Program-made: the position numbers and the translations under genes
Source of the DNA: Escarpia spicata
Taxonomy: Eukaryota; Annelida; Polychaeta; Sabellida; Siboglinidae
Assembly (NCBI GenBank): GCA_963995525.1
Contig: OZ023217.1
Span: 7,874,838-7,938,837, forward strand
Length of the DNA stretch: 64,000 nucleotides
Direction: 5' to 3'
The notes under the pieces: model-generated
What the model saw: only the letters and a program-made list of their open reading frames with translations
Told to the model about the DNA's origin: nothing
Database searches by the model: none
Shown: one piece after another, positions 24,086-44,905 of the stretch
How the letters are laid out: each line of letters begins with the position of its first letter
Position numbering within the stretch: the stretch's first letter is position 1

Positions 24086-24724
24086 TTACATTCACGTATT
24101 GAAATACATAGGCCCTTATTCGAGGTGAATGGCGAGGCACATGGAATCCACTACGTTTTGTGTTACCGGATCTAGAAAGAATACTAACGTTAACCTTTAC
24201 ACTCGGGCGTTTGTAGAAAACATGTTGATTGTTTGCCTAAGCTTGAGTATCTTCTTTATTGCAGGTTGGTGCCGGGACTACTTCGGCAACTACAAAGTCT
24301 CGTTCATATTCGTGGGCGTATCTTTGACTGTGGCAAGCGTCTTATCATATATCGCCAGCGAGTTGGCTGGACGTAAAGGGACAACACATAAACGTTCTCA
24401 GCAAAGCACTTAAAGCTGCTTAATTCACTGGTTTAGCCATCACGAATCATGTTCAGGGTAGATAGTCAGGGATTCATGGAGGTATGCCTTGCTTTTATGA
24501 CATAAAGTTAGTTTTTTCAATGTTTCTGAATGATTTTAGGCGCTGAGTTGTCTATATGCAACATCACAAAAAGGGGTACTATCTTAAAATCATTGGCATA
24601 TTTTTCGTTTAAAAGGAAGCAGAGAAGTACATTAATGTCAATAATGTTATGTTCTCAATGACACGCTAGATGCACGAAAGTTGACGTGGATCCTACTGCA
24701 TATCTGTAAGTTGGTTTTAACTCT

Positions 24725-24900
24725 GTGACCTCTGGTGTTTAGAACATCTTATTCTTAGGCCTACGCGTTTGACCTTTGACAAACCCAGCATTTCAGGCGA
24801 TACAAAAATATTCATAACATACACACGATTACTCGTATTCATTTTAGAAGGATCGACCGGACCGAACCACGATAAAAGAGTAGAAACCTGTCCCCAATAT
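24725..24900. repeat. Dispersed repeat in the 3' flank of transporter copy B
   Basis: Homologous to 10230-10400 and 14010-14190. Divergence from the copy A version is clearly greater than that seen across exons 1-3. Confidence 0.7.
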
Positions 24901-25134
24901 GCAGGTTTTATAACAGCTACTGTAGTGTAGTTCGTAGCAAAGCATATCACGCCGTTGTTGTCGCCAGTCCGAAGGGAGATTGTTCTTGAGTAGCCAAGGA
25001 GGTCGAATATTTGGGGCCGAGGTTATGAAGTATAGTGTTAGAATATCGGACTTACCATAACAGTTGGTTTCTAATATTGCATGCTGCTGTTTCGAAACTT
25101 TGGTATTTTGTTTATTCCGCGTTATATCAACTCA

Positions 25135-25319
25135 CTCAGTTGTATCCATGGGTACTTAACCATAAACAATGGTGCAAATAGTGAAAACAAATAGTTTTCG
25201 CGCAGTACACGCAGCAATGGCTGAATTTCTTCCTGAGAAGTCGAGATGGTGGTCGAATGAACACATCAAACAGGCGGTGAAATGCTTTGAACAGTTCTGA
25301 AGATTGGATACATAGCTAT
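25135..25319 (+). mobile_element. Left member of a head-to-head SINE pair
   Basis: Homologous to 10639-10830. It shows the body motifs gcagcaatggctgaa and agtcgagatggtggtcgaat and a worn tail atgctttgaacagttctgaa. No tRNA head. Confidence 0.7.
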
Positions 25320-25379
25320 ATATGATGTTTTCTTTATCTATCGTATCACCCACGTTATTTATGTGGAGAGAAGAAGAAG

Positions 25380-25690
25380 GTAAGGTAAGATATAGCGCAA
25401 TATCCAGTCCTCAGCACTGCTTAGAGCTCTTTACAATTTACTTCCTGACAGACCTGTTCAATGGAACACCATCTCGACTTCTCTGTGAAGCATCCAGCCA
25501 CTCTGCAATTAATACGCGAAGACAATTCGTATACAGATGTCCGCCACTGTCTATAGCCAGATACTCATTCATACAGCTGAGTGAACTGGAGCAACATAGA
25601 GTCAATGAACTTGCCTAAGGTTCGACAGGGCAGCACAATATTTGAACACGGGTTCTCTTGGTTGAGTCCGAAACTCAAACCACCGCTCCA
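25380..25690 (-). mobile_element. Right member of the SINE pair, nearly complete
   Basis: Read on the minus strand: part of a tRNA-like head ending gagaacccgtgttcaaat, the central domain, gcttcacagagaagtcgaga, and the tail agctctaagcagtgctgagg with ttgcgctatatc. Its 3' end faces the 3' end of the left SINE across a 60-bp linker. Confidence 0.8.
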
Positions 25691-25865
25691 TAAAGAGAGT
25701 AGCATGGGACATTATACATAACGCAAAGTTTGGGGGCATACCCACCCGATGTGTAGTCACAGGGCTCGAAAATAACAAAGGTAGAGACACGAACAATCAG
25801 CGGCCACTTGCTCGCGAGGACGTCAGTAACGGTTCCAGAGTTAAAGTATATTTGGATACTCCGCG

Positions 25866-35894
<10,029 letters not shown>

Positions 35895-36279
35895 CTCTCC
35901 TTCCTTCACCTGGAGCAATAACAACATGAGTTTTGACACAACGGTATCCTTTGAGGTACACTCCCGTTCCCGTCGGAAAATAATCTACCCTCTGTAGTCA
36001 CGTCAAGTAGAAACAATCTACAGAGGTTGTCAAAGGAAATAACATCTGGCGTTGTAAGATTCCGAGAGAGATACCCAGCAGTCTATAAAGAAAACATTTA
36101 CAACCTTCCCGCGATCTTTTTGGAGCTGCTGTCACACGACGTCCAATAACATCGTCACCTACATTCAATTATTTATAATTGTACTACAAACAAAACAAGC
36201 ACAGCATTTTTTTATTTTAGGTACAGCTACACTTACACTGATATACACACCGTATCAAAACAAAAATAATATATATATA
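35895..36279. other. Upstream flank of the nucleoside hydrolase gene
   Basis: It should contain the hydrolase promoter and a 5'-untranslated exon, but no TATA box or other specific element is convincing. It ends in a short (AT)n run at 36270-36290 where the next LINE begins. Confidence 0.35.
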
Positions 36280-38257
36280 TATATATATATTTGAAGAGGT
36301 CTGGTCAAACACTTGTGTCAAATCATAAACGGTCTTCTAAATATGATGTTGTACCAGGATGGAATGAACGTGTGAAAGAATTGCACAATGCAGCTCATGA
36401 TGCCTACTGGCTGTGGAGACAGTTTGGAAAACCTAGACAAGGTGATGTTTTTAATGTCATGAAACTGTCCAGAAGCAAATTTAAACATGCGGTCAGAAAA
36501 TGTAAAAACGATAAAGAAACTTGTATTACTGATTCCATTGCACAAAAGTTATGTCAGAAAGATCATCGACAGTTCTGGAAGGAAATTAAGAACAATACGA
36601 ACAGTAAGGTTAAACTACCAACGAACATTGGTGGTATACATGGTGATGTCGATATTGGGTCAATGTGGAAGAGCCACTACGAAAATATATTTAACGATGT
36701 GAAGGATAGCCGCTGTGATAATGTTCACTATGATTCCATCAATGACAATAATGGAATTACTGTTGATGCAGTTGAAATGATGGGTATTATTAATGAATTA
36801 TCATGCAATAAGTCACCAGGGCTGGATGGTATTACTGCAGAACACATCAAGTTCGCCGACGCTCAAACTGTGGTGCTATTATCTACCTTTGTGACCTTTA
36901 TTATGGTGCATGGTTATGTTCCGAAATCAGTCTCAGAGTATGTTATTGTACCGGTTATTAAAGATAAAAATAGACGGGTAAATGACAAAGGTAATTACAG
37001 GCCAATGCCTTTCTAACATATGTTCCAAGGTAACAGATACTGTGATATTCAACAGAATGGAAACATACTTGCAAACTACGCCTCATTAGTTTGGATTTAA
37101 GCCCAAATACGGAACGGAGCTGTGTGTGTTTACTTTTAAGGAATTATTAAGATTTTAAACATGGTTCAGCTATACATGTTGCGTTTCTGGATGCGTCAAA
37201 AGCATTTGATCGAGTCAATCGACATAAGCTGTTAAATAAATTAGAACAAAACGACGTACCGAAATATATTCTAAGAATACTCAGCAATGAGTTCAATAAC
37301 CAATGTTTATGTATCCGATGGGGATCTACCTACAGTGGGCAACGGTGTTAAGCAAGGTGGAAAGTTATCCACTTTACTTTTCAACATTTACCCGGACAAT
37401 TTGAGTGTACAACTATACAAACAACATATTGGTTTTAGTCTGGGTACTATAGTGGATGTTAATGACCTGATATACGCTGATCACCTATACTTCTATTCGC
37501 TCCTCCGCCAAGCTTTACTTGACATATGTTACTCTTATGTGTGTGAGCAAGACATTCAGTACAATGCTGATAAATCCCTGGTCATGTACTTTGATTCTAG
37601 AAATTCAAATCTTGCTACGGAAATGACTTTAGGAGGAAAGAAGCTAAACGTCGATACGTCTTGTAAATACCTTGGTATGTCATTTGTAACGACTTATCGG
37701 ATGAGGCTCACATTCAAGCCAACGTGAGACTGCTTTATGCCAAAAGTAACATGTTACGGCAAAATTTCATTTTTGCTCTACTGCTGTAAAGAATAAGCTG
37801 TTTACTGCATATTTCAGTATTGTTTATATTTGTGAGCTGTGGGTTAATTTTAGAAAAGCTAATTTTCAGCAATTTATTGCTGTCTATAACAATTCATATA
37901 GAATATTGAACAATCTGCCGATGAGATGTAGCGCTAGCCACATGTTTGCTATAGCTAATGTATAATAATGTAAATGTGTTATCAGAACAGCTACTTTTAG
38001 CTTAATCACAAGGATTAACAGGTCTGTTAATACAATTTCTCAGAGTATTGTTACCAGCGACATATACAGTACGTCGCAGTTGTGGCATCAGTGGATCAAG
38101 GCTTTGTATAATTTTTAAATATCCTGTTTTTATTAAGATATTTATGTTTTATCTTAATTTATTTATGTTTCTATTTTATATGGATCTTTTTATCGATGTA
38201 CTTTTTACAATATGGACACAATGCTTGTCTGAAATAAAAACATTATTATTATTATGT
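36280..38257 (+). mobile_element. Degenerate non-LTR retrotransposon (LINE), reverse-transcriptase region
   Basis: An open frame at 36291-37016 encodes the start of a reverse transcriptase: KSPGLDGITAEHI, then VIVPVIKDK and GNYRPM. Worn sequence with stops at 37017-37286 still shows FGFKPKYGTELC and a SKAFDRVNR-like block. A second frame at 37287-37727 has GVKQGGKLSTLLFNIY and YADHLYFYS, where the catalytic YADD is changed to YADH. The 3' end has aataaaaacattattattat at 38235-38257. It lacks an endonuclease part, so it is 5'-truncated and dead. Confidence 0.88.
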
Positions 38258-38751
38258 AGCGCGGGATTTACCATGAAGACAGACAACACGGTTAAATGAT
38301 GATTATCATTTATTGTGTTATAAATCTAAAATACAAAATAAAACCCCAACAGAGAATTGCAGTCTAATTCAGCTGAGCACTGCTCAGTGCAATCACACCA
38401 TGCACTGTCCGTAAATAATCAAGCAAGTGAAATATAATACTGCTCAGTTCTACAGTTCTATAATTCTACTCTGAGAACACCTGCTAAGTGTCACATATAT
38501 AAGCTGGACTTGTCTAGATTTGCAAGTACATGTAAGTGTAATTGCTAACAACAATTAGAAATCAACTTATTGCTTAAAGGGAATAAAAACAGCTATTGTT
38601 CGAATTCATGTTATATTACATCTTGCTATCTATTTCCACATCCACCAAGCCAACAAAATCAAAAAAATTCAATGAATTAGAAATTCCACATTTTATGGTG
38701 TGTGCATCCGGACATTTTCGAATATGCATATTTTTTGCGCGCTTTTCGGGA
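38258..38751. other. Intergenic stretch without recognised features
   Basis: AT-rich spacer between the LINE tail and the foldback element. An inverted motif ctgagcactgctcag sits near 38373-38388. No gene is supported. Confidence 0.4.
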
Positions 38752-39203
38752 TGCTGAGATGTGACGTCACTTATGACTCAAACTCGCATCAGGCCGACCC
38801 TTTCCATGCATTCAGAGCATATTTACAATTATAGCTTTTGGGTCGAAACGAGCGTCAGAACGAGTTATTGTGCAATATTCCGACGTAATACAAACACTAG
38901 TCATCATAGAGGAACAAGCAGTTATCTTACGGTTCCACATGAATCGAATTTTATTCAAAACAACAAATGCGAATGGGCCTACAAGTCGACTAGGTTTCGC
39001 CAAGCTTGGGCTCGTTTTCAGAATAATTATATCGAATGCAAGCAACGGGAGATAATCTACACCAATAAACATACACAACAAATATATATTGTATCCAGCT
39101 ACATAAAGTAACGTATATAATCTCATGATATCACTAGAATATCGATATATGAAGGAGTTGTACAATTTATCATAACAACTTAAATCAGTCATAGAGTTTC
39201 GCT

Positions 39204-39290
39204 GGTCCCGCTAGCTCAGTGGGTAGGCGTGTTGGTTACTTATCGTTTATTTTACAATCGGGCGACGCCGGTTCAATCCTGACAGCATGC
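39204..39290 (+). ncRNA. tRNA-like sequence in left foldback arm
   Basis: ggtcccgctagctcagtggg fits the A-box half of a tRNA; gccggttcaatcctgac fits the T arm/B box. The anticodon arm and the 3' acceptor strand do not fold normally. It looks like a tRNA-derived pol III promoter rather than a tRNA. Confidence 0.55.
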
Positions 39291-39756
39291 AAACCTTTGA
39301 TTTTCTTTACACTTTTTTTGTTTACGTTTTCACGAAGTACTATAAAAAAAATCATTTTATACTATAATGCACTGTTTGTAAATATTTTGTTTATTTTTGT
39401 AGTAATTATTTATTCGCCACAAAAATTTTAATATGGTCATTATATAACGATGTTTCTAAATTTTATTTATCCAAACAAATATAATGTAATGGATATATAA
39501 TTTATTAATTGTAAATATATTGTACGGTAATATAGTGTAATTATATATGTGAAAACAGATTGAGATCTGTCTGGATAAATACAATTTAGAAACATCGTTA
39601 TATAGAATGACCATATTTTCATTTTTGTGGCGAATAAATAATTACTACAAAAATAAACAAAATATTTACAAACAGTGCATTATAGTATAAAATGATTTTG
39701 TTTATATTACTTCGTGAAAACATTAAAAAAAAGTGTAAAGAAAATCAAAGGTTTGC

Positions 39757-39840
39757 ATGCTGTCAGGATTGAACCGGCGTGCCCGATTGTAAAATAAATG
39801 ACAAGTAACCAACGCGCCTACCCACTGAGCTAGCGGGACT
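39757..39840 (-). ncRNA. tRNA-like sequence in right foldback arm
   Basis: Mirror copy of 39204-39290 on the opposite strand, with agtcccgctagctcagtggg and gccggttcaatcctgac kept and a 3-bp loss (ggcgac to ggc) before the B box. The two promoters point at each other across the loop. Confidence 0.55.
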
Positions 39841-40280
39841 AGCGGAAGCTCTCTGACTGATTTAAGTTGTTATAAATTGTACAACACTTTCATATATCGA
39901 TATTTTAGTTATATTACGAGATTATACACGTTACTTTCTGTACCTGGATACAATATATATTTGTTATGTATATTTATTGGTGTATAATTTGTTGGTTGCA
40001 TTTGATATAATTATTCTGAAAACGAGCCCAAGCTCGGCAAAACTTAGTCGACTTGTAGGCCCATTCGCATTCGTTGTTTTGAATATAATTCGATTCATGT
40101 GGAACCGTAAGATAACTGTTTGTTCCTCTATGATGACTAGTGTTTGTATTACGTCGGAATTTTGCACAATAACTCATTCTGACGCTCGTTTCGACCCAAA
40201 AGCTATCCTTGTAAACATGTTCTGAATGCATGTAAATTAAGGGTCGGCCTGATGCGAGGGTGTGTCATAAATGACGTCAC

Positions 40281-40640
40281 GATACCACGTGATCGCCTAG
40301 CTAATTAACATTTTATTTTCCGCGGGAATTGCTTCACAGACGGGCTTAAAATCGAATTGATGCTACAGATGTATTTTTCTGTATTTGTTTAATGTTGTCA
40401 AATTTTAGATACAATGTTAAACTTTGTGTACACATGAAAAAAGGATTTTAGCTAATGCCTTATTTTTATTTCCTTTAAAGCATTTATAAAGCACTCTTCT
40501 GCTAACCTATCATATCAACATATAAGTTACCCAATACACTGGACGTTAATAGCCCTTCTGTAGAAACTACCCTGCTAAACTCAATGGGCAGTTGTCTATC
40601 CACTGACAGTCAACATTATGCCCCTACTCCCTAGGGAACA
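40281..40640. other. Short unassigned flank
   Basis: No feature seen; it ends at the first base of the 1709-bp tandem pair. Confidence 0.4.
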
Positions 40641-42349
40641 ACGATACCGCTGCAAATACATCACACAGCCAACTGTGCCAACATCTCAGCAGGGAACATA
40701 TCAACGCAATTATCTCCTATTGAGTATTAAAGACTCACGCTAATTACTAGATTTGGAACCATGCAACTGTGTAGATAGTGCTTCCTTATCCCAAAACGTG
40801 AATTTAACCTATGTATATCATAATACACAACATCTGGAAGTGCTGGGGGAACTCCGCCCACACTGTCAACACATACCAACTAATGGACCTTCCCACAGGG
40901 AAACTTAGAAGTTAATTTACAAGTATTGGGAGATAATTACATAAATCTGCTTTTAGTTAAATCCTGGTGCAATCCACCCACCTTACACCTTGATTCGTGT
41001 TGTTCTTTCTGTCAAAACACGAAACCTCGTGGGAAAACACTGGAGCACTTCGTCTGTCCAGCTTCTCTCTTAAACTCTGTGATGGCGTCTGGTTTAGTGA
41101 CCGGGGTATGACCTTCACATGGTGACTGCATGGTGACTGCTCGGGAAACTGACACCGCAGGGGAAGTGGACTTACAGGCTTTTCCAGGCCATAGATGTTA
41201 CACTGGTGAAATGGGGTCTACAGATTGAACACATAAAAAGTAATGCGAACAAAAAGAGTACTTGGAGTTTTGGAATAATGGAAGTAAAACTAATTCATCA
41301 GTAACCCGGCCGGTTACAATTATATATATATATATATATAATTGTAACCGGCCAGGTTACTGATGAATTAGTTTTACTTCCATTATATTGTGTATATATA
41401 ATGTATGAAATAATGTTCACAGTGTAATTTCATTTAAGATGTTTTGGGCCAAATAAACGTCGTGTTCTTTTTCCATCGAACCAGAATCAGAGTTCTTAGA
41501 GAGAACTTTGTCAATATTTTAATATGAATAAACAGCGTATAACTGAATTTGTGATCAACATTTTGCTTTTAGAAACATGAGCTTTTAAATCTGTATGAAC
41601 AAGAGGAAGTTAATCTCCAACTGTTTAAGGGTAAATATTGGTGAAGATCATACGAGGACAAAGAACATTCGCAAAACAACAAGGTAGCTTACTCTTTCTA
41701 AAGGACAATGTTTAATGATTACTTGAAAAACAACATGACACCTGCCTCCGTGTAAAAACGACTGTAAACGGCTTTGCTGGCCAAAAGCAGCCAATACAAG
41801 GCGTGATTATTGGCACAGCTGGCCGTGCGTGGACTTGAAACAGTTGTTGAAGTTGGCAGGTCTACCTGGATTACAATGAATGGTCGAGTCCAAATGTCAT
41901 GTTTGATAAATTCTCCAAATGTTTGAATACGGGACTACTGTCAACAACTTCTGGCATTTCAGCCACTCATTCGCCGCTGTTAAATGATTTCACCAACAAA
42001 TAGTTGTTTTCGGTTTACGAAGTAAACAACAGAGATGAAAACATGCGGTATATCATGGAAAAAGTATCGAAATCAGCTGCTGAATTGAGCCCCGTACGCT
42101 CTCGATCATGCCTCATTTCCTTGACATAATACCGAAGTGATGTCTGCGTTTGTGTTTCGTTACATAACACGGTTTGGCTTCATGCGACTGAAACATTGTG
42201 AACCAAGGCAACATCGCCGTACCACGAACAAGCAACAGGTCCATTACTTCCATTGAAGATGTGACGCAACTGATAACGCTGTATATGTTCAAAGACCAAC
42301 TCGCAGCAAACGGCCGAGAGCTCCGCTGTGACTGTGAGATTAGAACACT
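40641..42349. repeat. 1709-bp tandem unit, copy 1
   Basis: Starts acgataccgctgcaaatac and ends gtgagattagaacact; the next unit begins immediately with the same acgatacc. The unit contains a 112-bp palindrome, a short open frame (40926-41111) with a Cys/His pattern CSFCQNTKPRGKTLEHFVC, and several broken frames. That pattern loosely recalls zinc-binding C-termini of LINE polymerases, but the evidence is weak. No transposase, long terminal repeat or satellite family is recognised. Confidence 0.95.
41275..41386. repeat. 112-bp near-perfect palindrome in tandem unit 1
   Basis: Arms of about 48 bp (starting ataatggaagtaaaactaat) surround a TA core; I see one mismatch (cccggcc against ccaggcc). 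It could extrude as a cruciform or form an RNA hairpin. Confidence 0.93.
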
Positions 42350-44058
42350 ACGATACCGCTGCAAATACATCACACAGCCAACTGTGCCAACATCTCAGCA
42401 GGGAACATATCAACGCAATTATCTCCTATTGAGTATTAAAGACTCACGCTAATTACTAGATTTGGAACCATGCAACTGTGTAGATAGTGCTTCCTTATCC
42501 CAAAACGTGAATTTAACCTATGTATATCATAATACACAACATCTGGAAGTGCTGGGGGAACTCCGCCCACACTGTCAACACATACCAACTAATGGACCTT
42601 CCCACAGGGAAACTTAGAAGTTAATTTACAAGTATTGGGAGATAATTACATAAATCTGCTTTTAGTTAAATCCTGGTGCAATCCACCCACCTTACACCTT
42701 GATTCGTGTTGTTCTTTCTGTCAAAACACGAAACCTCGTGGGAAAACACTGGAGCACTTCGTCTGTCCAGCTTCTCTCTTAAACTCTGTGATGGCGTCTG
42801 GTTTAGTGACCGGGGTATGACCTTCACATGGTGACTGCATGGTGACTGCTCGGGAAACTGACACCGCAGGGGAAGTGGACTTACAGGCTTTTCCAGGCCA
42901 TAGATGTTACACTGGTGAAATGGGGTCTACAGATTGAACACATAAAAAGTAATGCGAACAAAAAGAGTACTTGGAGTTTTGGAATAATGGAAGTAAAACT
43001 AATTCATCAGTAACCCGGCCGGTTACAATTATATATATATATATATATAATTGTAACCGGCCAGGTTACTGATGAATTAGTTTTACTTCCATTATATTGT
43101 GTATATATAATGTATGAAATAATGTTCACAGTGTAATTTCATTTAAGATGTTTTGGGCCAAATAAACGTCGTGTTCTTTTTCCATCGAACCAGAATAAGA
43201 GTTCTTAGAGAGAACTTTGTCAATATTTTAATATGAATAAACAGCGTATAACTGAATTTGTGATCAACATTTTGCTTTTAGAAACATGAGCTTTTAAATC
43301 TGTATGAACAAGAGGAAGTTAATCTCCAACTGTTTAAGGGTAAATATTGGTGAAGATCATACGAGGACAAAGAACATTCGCAAAACAACAAGGTAGCTTA
43401 CTCTTTCTAAAGGACAATGTTTAATGATTACTTGAAAAACAACATGACACCTGCCTCCGTGTAAAAACGACTGTAAACGGCTTTGCTGGCCAAAAGCAGC
43501 CAATACAAGGCGTGATTATTGGCACAGCTGGCCGTGCGTGGACTTGAAACAGTTGTTGAAGTTGGCAGGTCTACCTGGATTACAATGAATGGTCGAGTCC
43601 AAATGTCATGTTTGATAAATTCTCCAAATGTTTGAATACGGGACTACTGTCAACAACTTCTGGCATTTCAGCCACTCATTCGCCGCTGTTAAATGATTTC
43701 ACCAACAAATAGTTGTTTTCGGTTTACGAAGTAAACAACAGAGATGAAAACATGCGGTATATCATGGAAAAAGTATCGAAATCAGCTGCTGAATTGAGCC
43801 CCGTACGCTCTCGATCATGCCTCATTTCCTTGACATAATACCGAAGTGATGTCTGCGTTTGTGTTTCGTTACATAACACGGTTTGGCTTCATGCGACTGA
43901 AACATTGTGAACCAAGGCAACATCGCCGTACCACGAACAAGCAACAGGTCCATTACTTCCATTGAAGATGTGACGCAACTGATAACGCTGTATATGTTCA
44001 AAGACCAACTCGCAGCAAACGGCCGAGAGCTCCGCTGTGACTGTGAGATTAGAACACT
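42350..44058. repeat. 1709-bp tandem unit, copy 2
   Basis: Same length as copy 1. The only difference I found by eye is C at 41487 against A at 43196. An open frame at 42198-42452 crosses the junction and is created by it. Confidence 0.95.
42984..43095. repeat. 112-bp near-perfect palindrome in tandem unit 2
   Basis: Same as 41275-41386, including the same arm mismatch. Confidence 0.93.
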
Positions 44059-44274
44059 ACTTTGACAAATATATCAGAAGGGCGAGTTTCACATAGATAA
44101 GCTTACAACAAATGCTGGATAACGATAAGCCAAATGCTTCCTTGTTTCTTGTCATTGGGATTGTTTTGCTCTGGACAGGAATCGTGTTAACTATTGTGAC
44201 AACTATGGCGTAATGAATCGCCGGCGTAAATGCTGCATATCTTTTAATTTAGTAGAACAAAATACACACATTTT

Positions 44275-44905
44275 TTTTAATATATAGATTTCTCTGTAAT
44301 ATGTTGACCGATGCTTCACTAAAGATTATTCTTTACCATAGAACAATTATATAGAATATGTTTTATAATATAGTATTCTATACCATATTTTACTATGTTG
44401 TGTAGAAAGTTATGTAGAAATACGTAACACTGTGGAAATCAGCACAAGGTGTCACCACACACGTTAATATACGTTGATGCCTTATTAACAAATGTGTGCT
44501 ATCAAACAGTAACTGCAGCACCCTACATGGTCTTTGTAACCGGTTGTTTTTTAATCAACAACGTTGTGCTTATTACGTATGTTTGTCTTTCCATTATTTC
44601 GTTGTCACTATCATTAAACACCGTTAGCTAACGCAATTAAGCGCCGTTAACGTACGCGAAAACTGAACGCGTCGTCAAACTTGACGTCGACTCAACATCT
44701 CGCGTCGGTGCTAGGAAAACACCAATAGCCAACCGCTGAGTGCGCAGTTCTACGTTCGACTTCGATAAAAATAAATGTAATTCCATTATAGTTGAAATTG
44801 ATGTACATAGGTCATAACCATATATGATATCTCGAACATTCACAGGTAACAAAGAAAATACACCTTTGACCTTTGATTGGACCGCAACAGGTGTCACGTA
44901 GCATT
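44275..44905. repeat. Dispersed repeat R2, copy 2
   Basis: Parallels 13250-13895: aatatatagatttctctgta, gttgtgtagaaagttatgta, acattcacaggtaacaaaga and ggaccgcaacaggtgtca. Moderate divergence with small indels. Confidence 0.7.

Larger units (their letters stand above)
20708..24413 (+). pseudogene. Monocarboxylate-transporter-like gene (SLC16 family), copy B, frameshifted
   Basis: Exons 20708-20969, 21716-21859, 22257-23212 and 24265-24413 match copy A with all splice sites kept. Exons 1 and 2 look identical to copy A. Exon 3 lacks ten bases between 22995 and 22996 (copy A has tgcggcgttg there). The frame shifts at about residue 382 and reaches a stop at 23057-23059, giving a 402-residue product missing the last helices and exon 4. 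A stop this far before the final exon junction would be expected to trigger nonsense-mediated decay. About three other exon 3 substitutions lie before the shift and one after it. Exon 4 remains open in the original frame, so the lesion looks recent. It could be a true young pseudogene, a segregating null allele or an assembly error. Confidence 0.85.
14562..25400 (+). repeat. Segmental duplication, copy B
   Basis: Direct repeat of 1-10920, about 14.5 kb downstream. Differences include an 8-bp loss near 14957, about 50 extra bases near 15396-15449, a shorter AT array, six fewer bases in the TG array and the 10-bp exon 3 deletion. From about 24130 onward mismatches become much denser. Confidence 0.93.
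38752..40280. mobile_element. Foldback element with long inverted arms
   Basis: The left arm (about 38761-39500) and right arm (about 39565-40280) are inverted copies starting from gtgacgtcacttatgac and ending gtcataaatgacgtcac. They meet at an AT-rich loop near 39530. Each arm holds about 440 bp of outer sequence, a tRNA-like segment and an AT-rich inner part. Arms differ by scattered substitutions, so they are not a recent copying artefact. A related half-element is at 12428-13245. No transposase is seen; mobilisation would need an outside enzyme. Superfamily unknown. Confidence 0.82.

Noticed and set aside
38761..39192. Pair of overlapping open frames on opposite strands in the foldback arm
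   Set aside because: Frames recur in other arms because the arms are homologous, but they are interrupted at 12675 and have no family match; not called as genes.
40641..44058. Reading the 1709-bp pair as long terminal repeats of a retrotransposon
   Set aside because: The units touch with no internal region, no tRNA primer site or polypurine tract, and no TG...CA ends.
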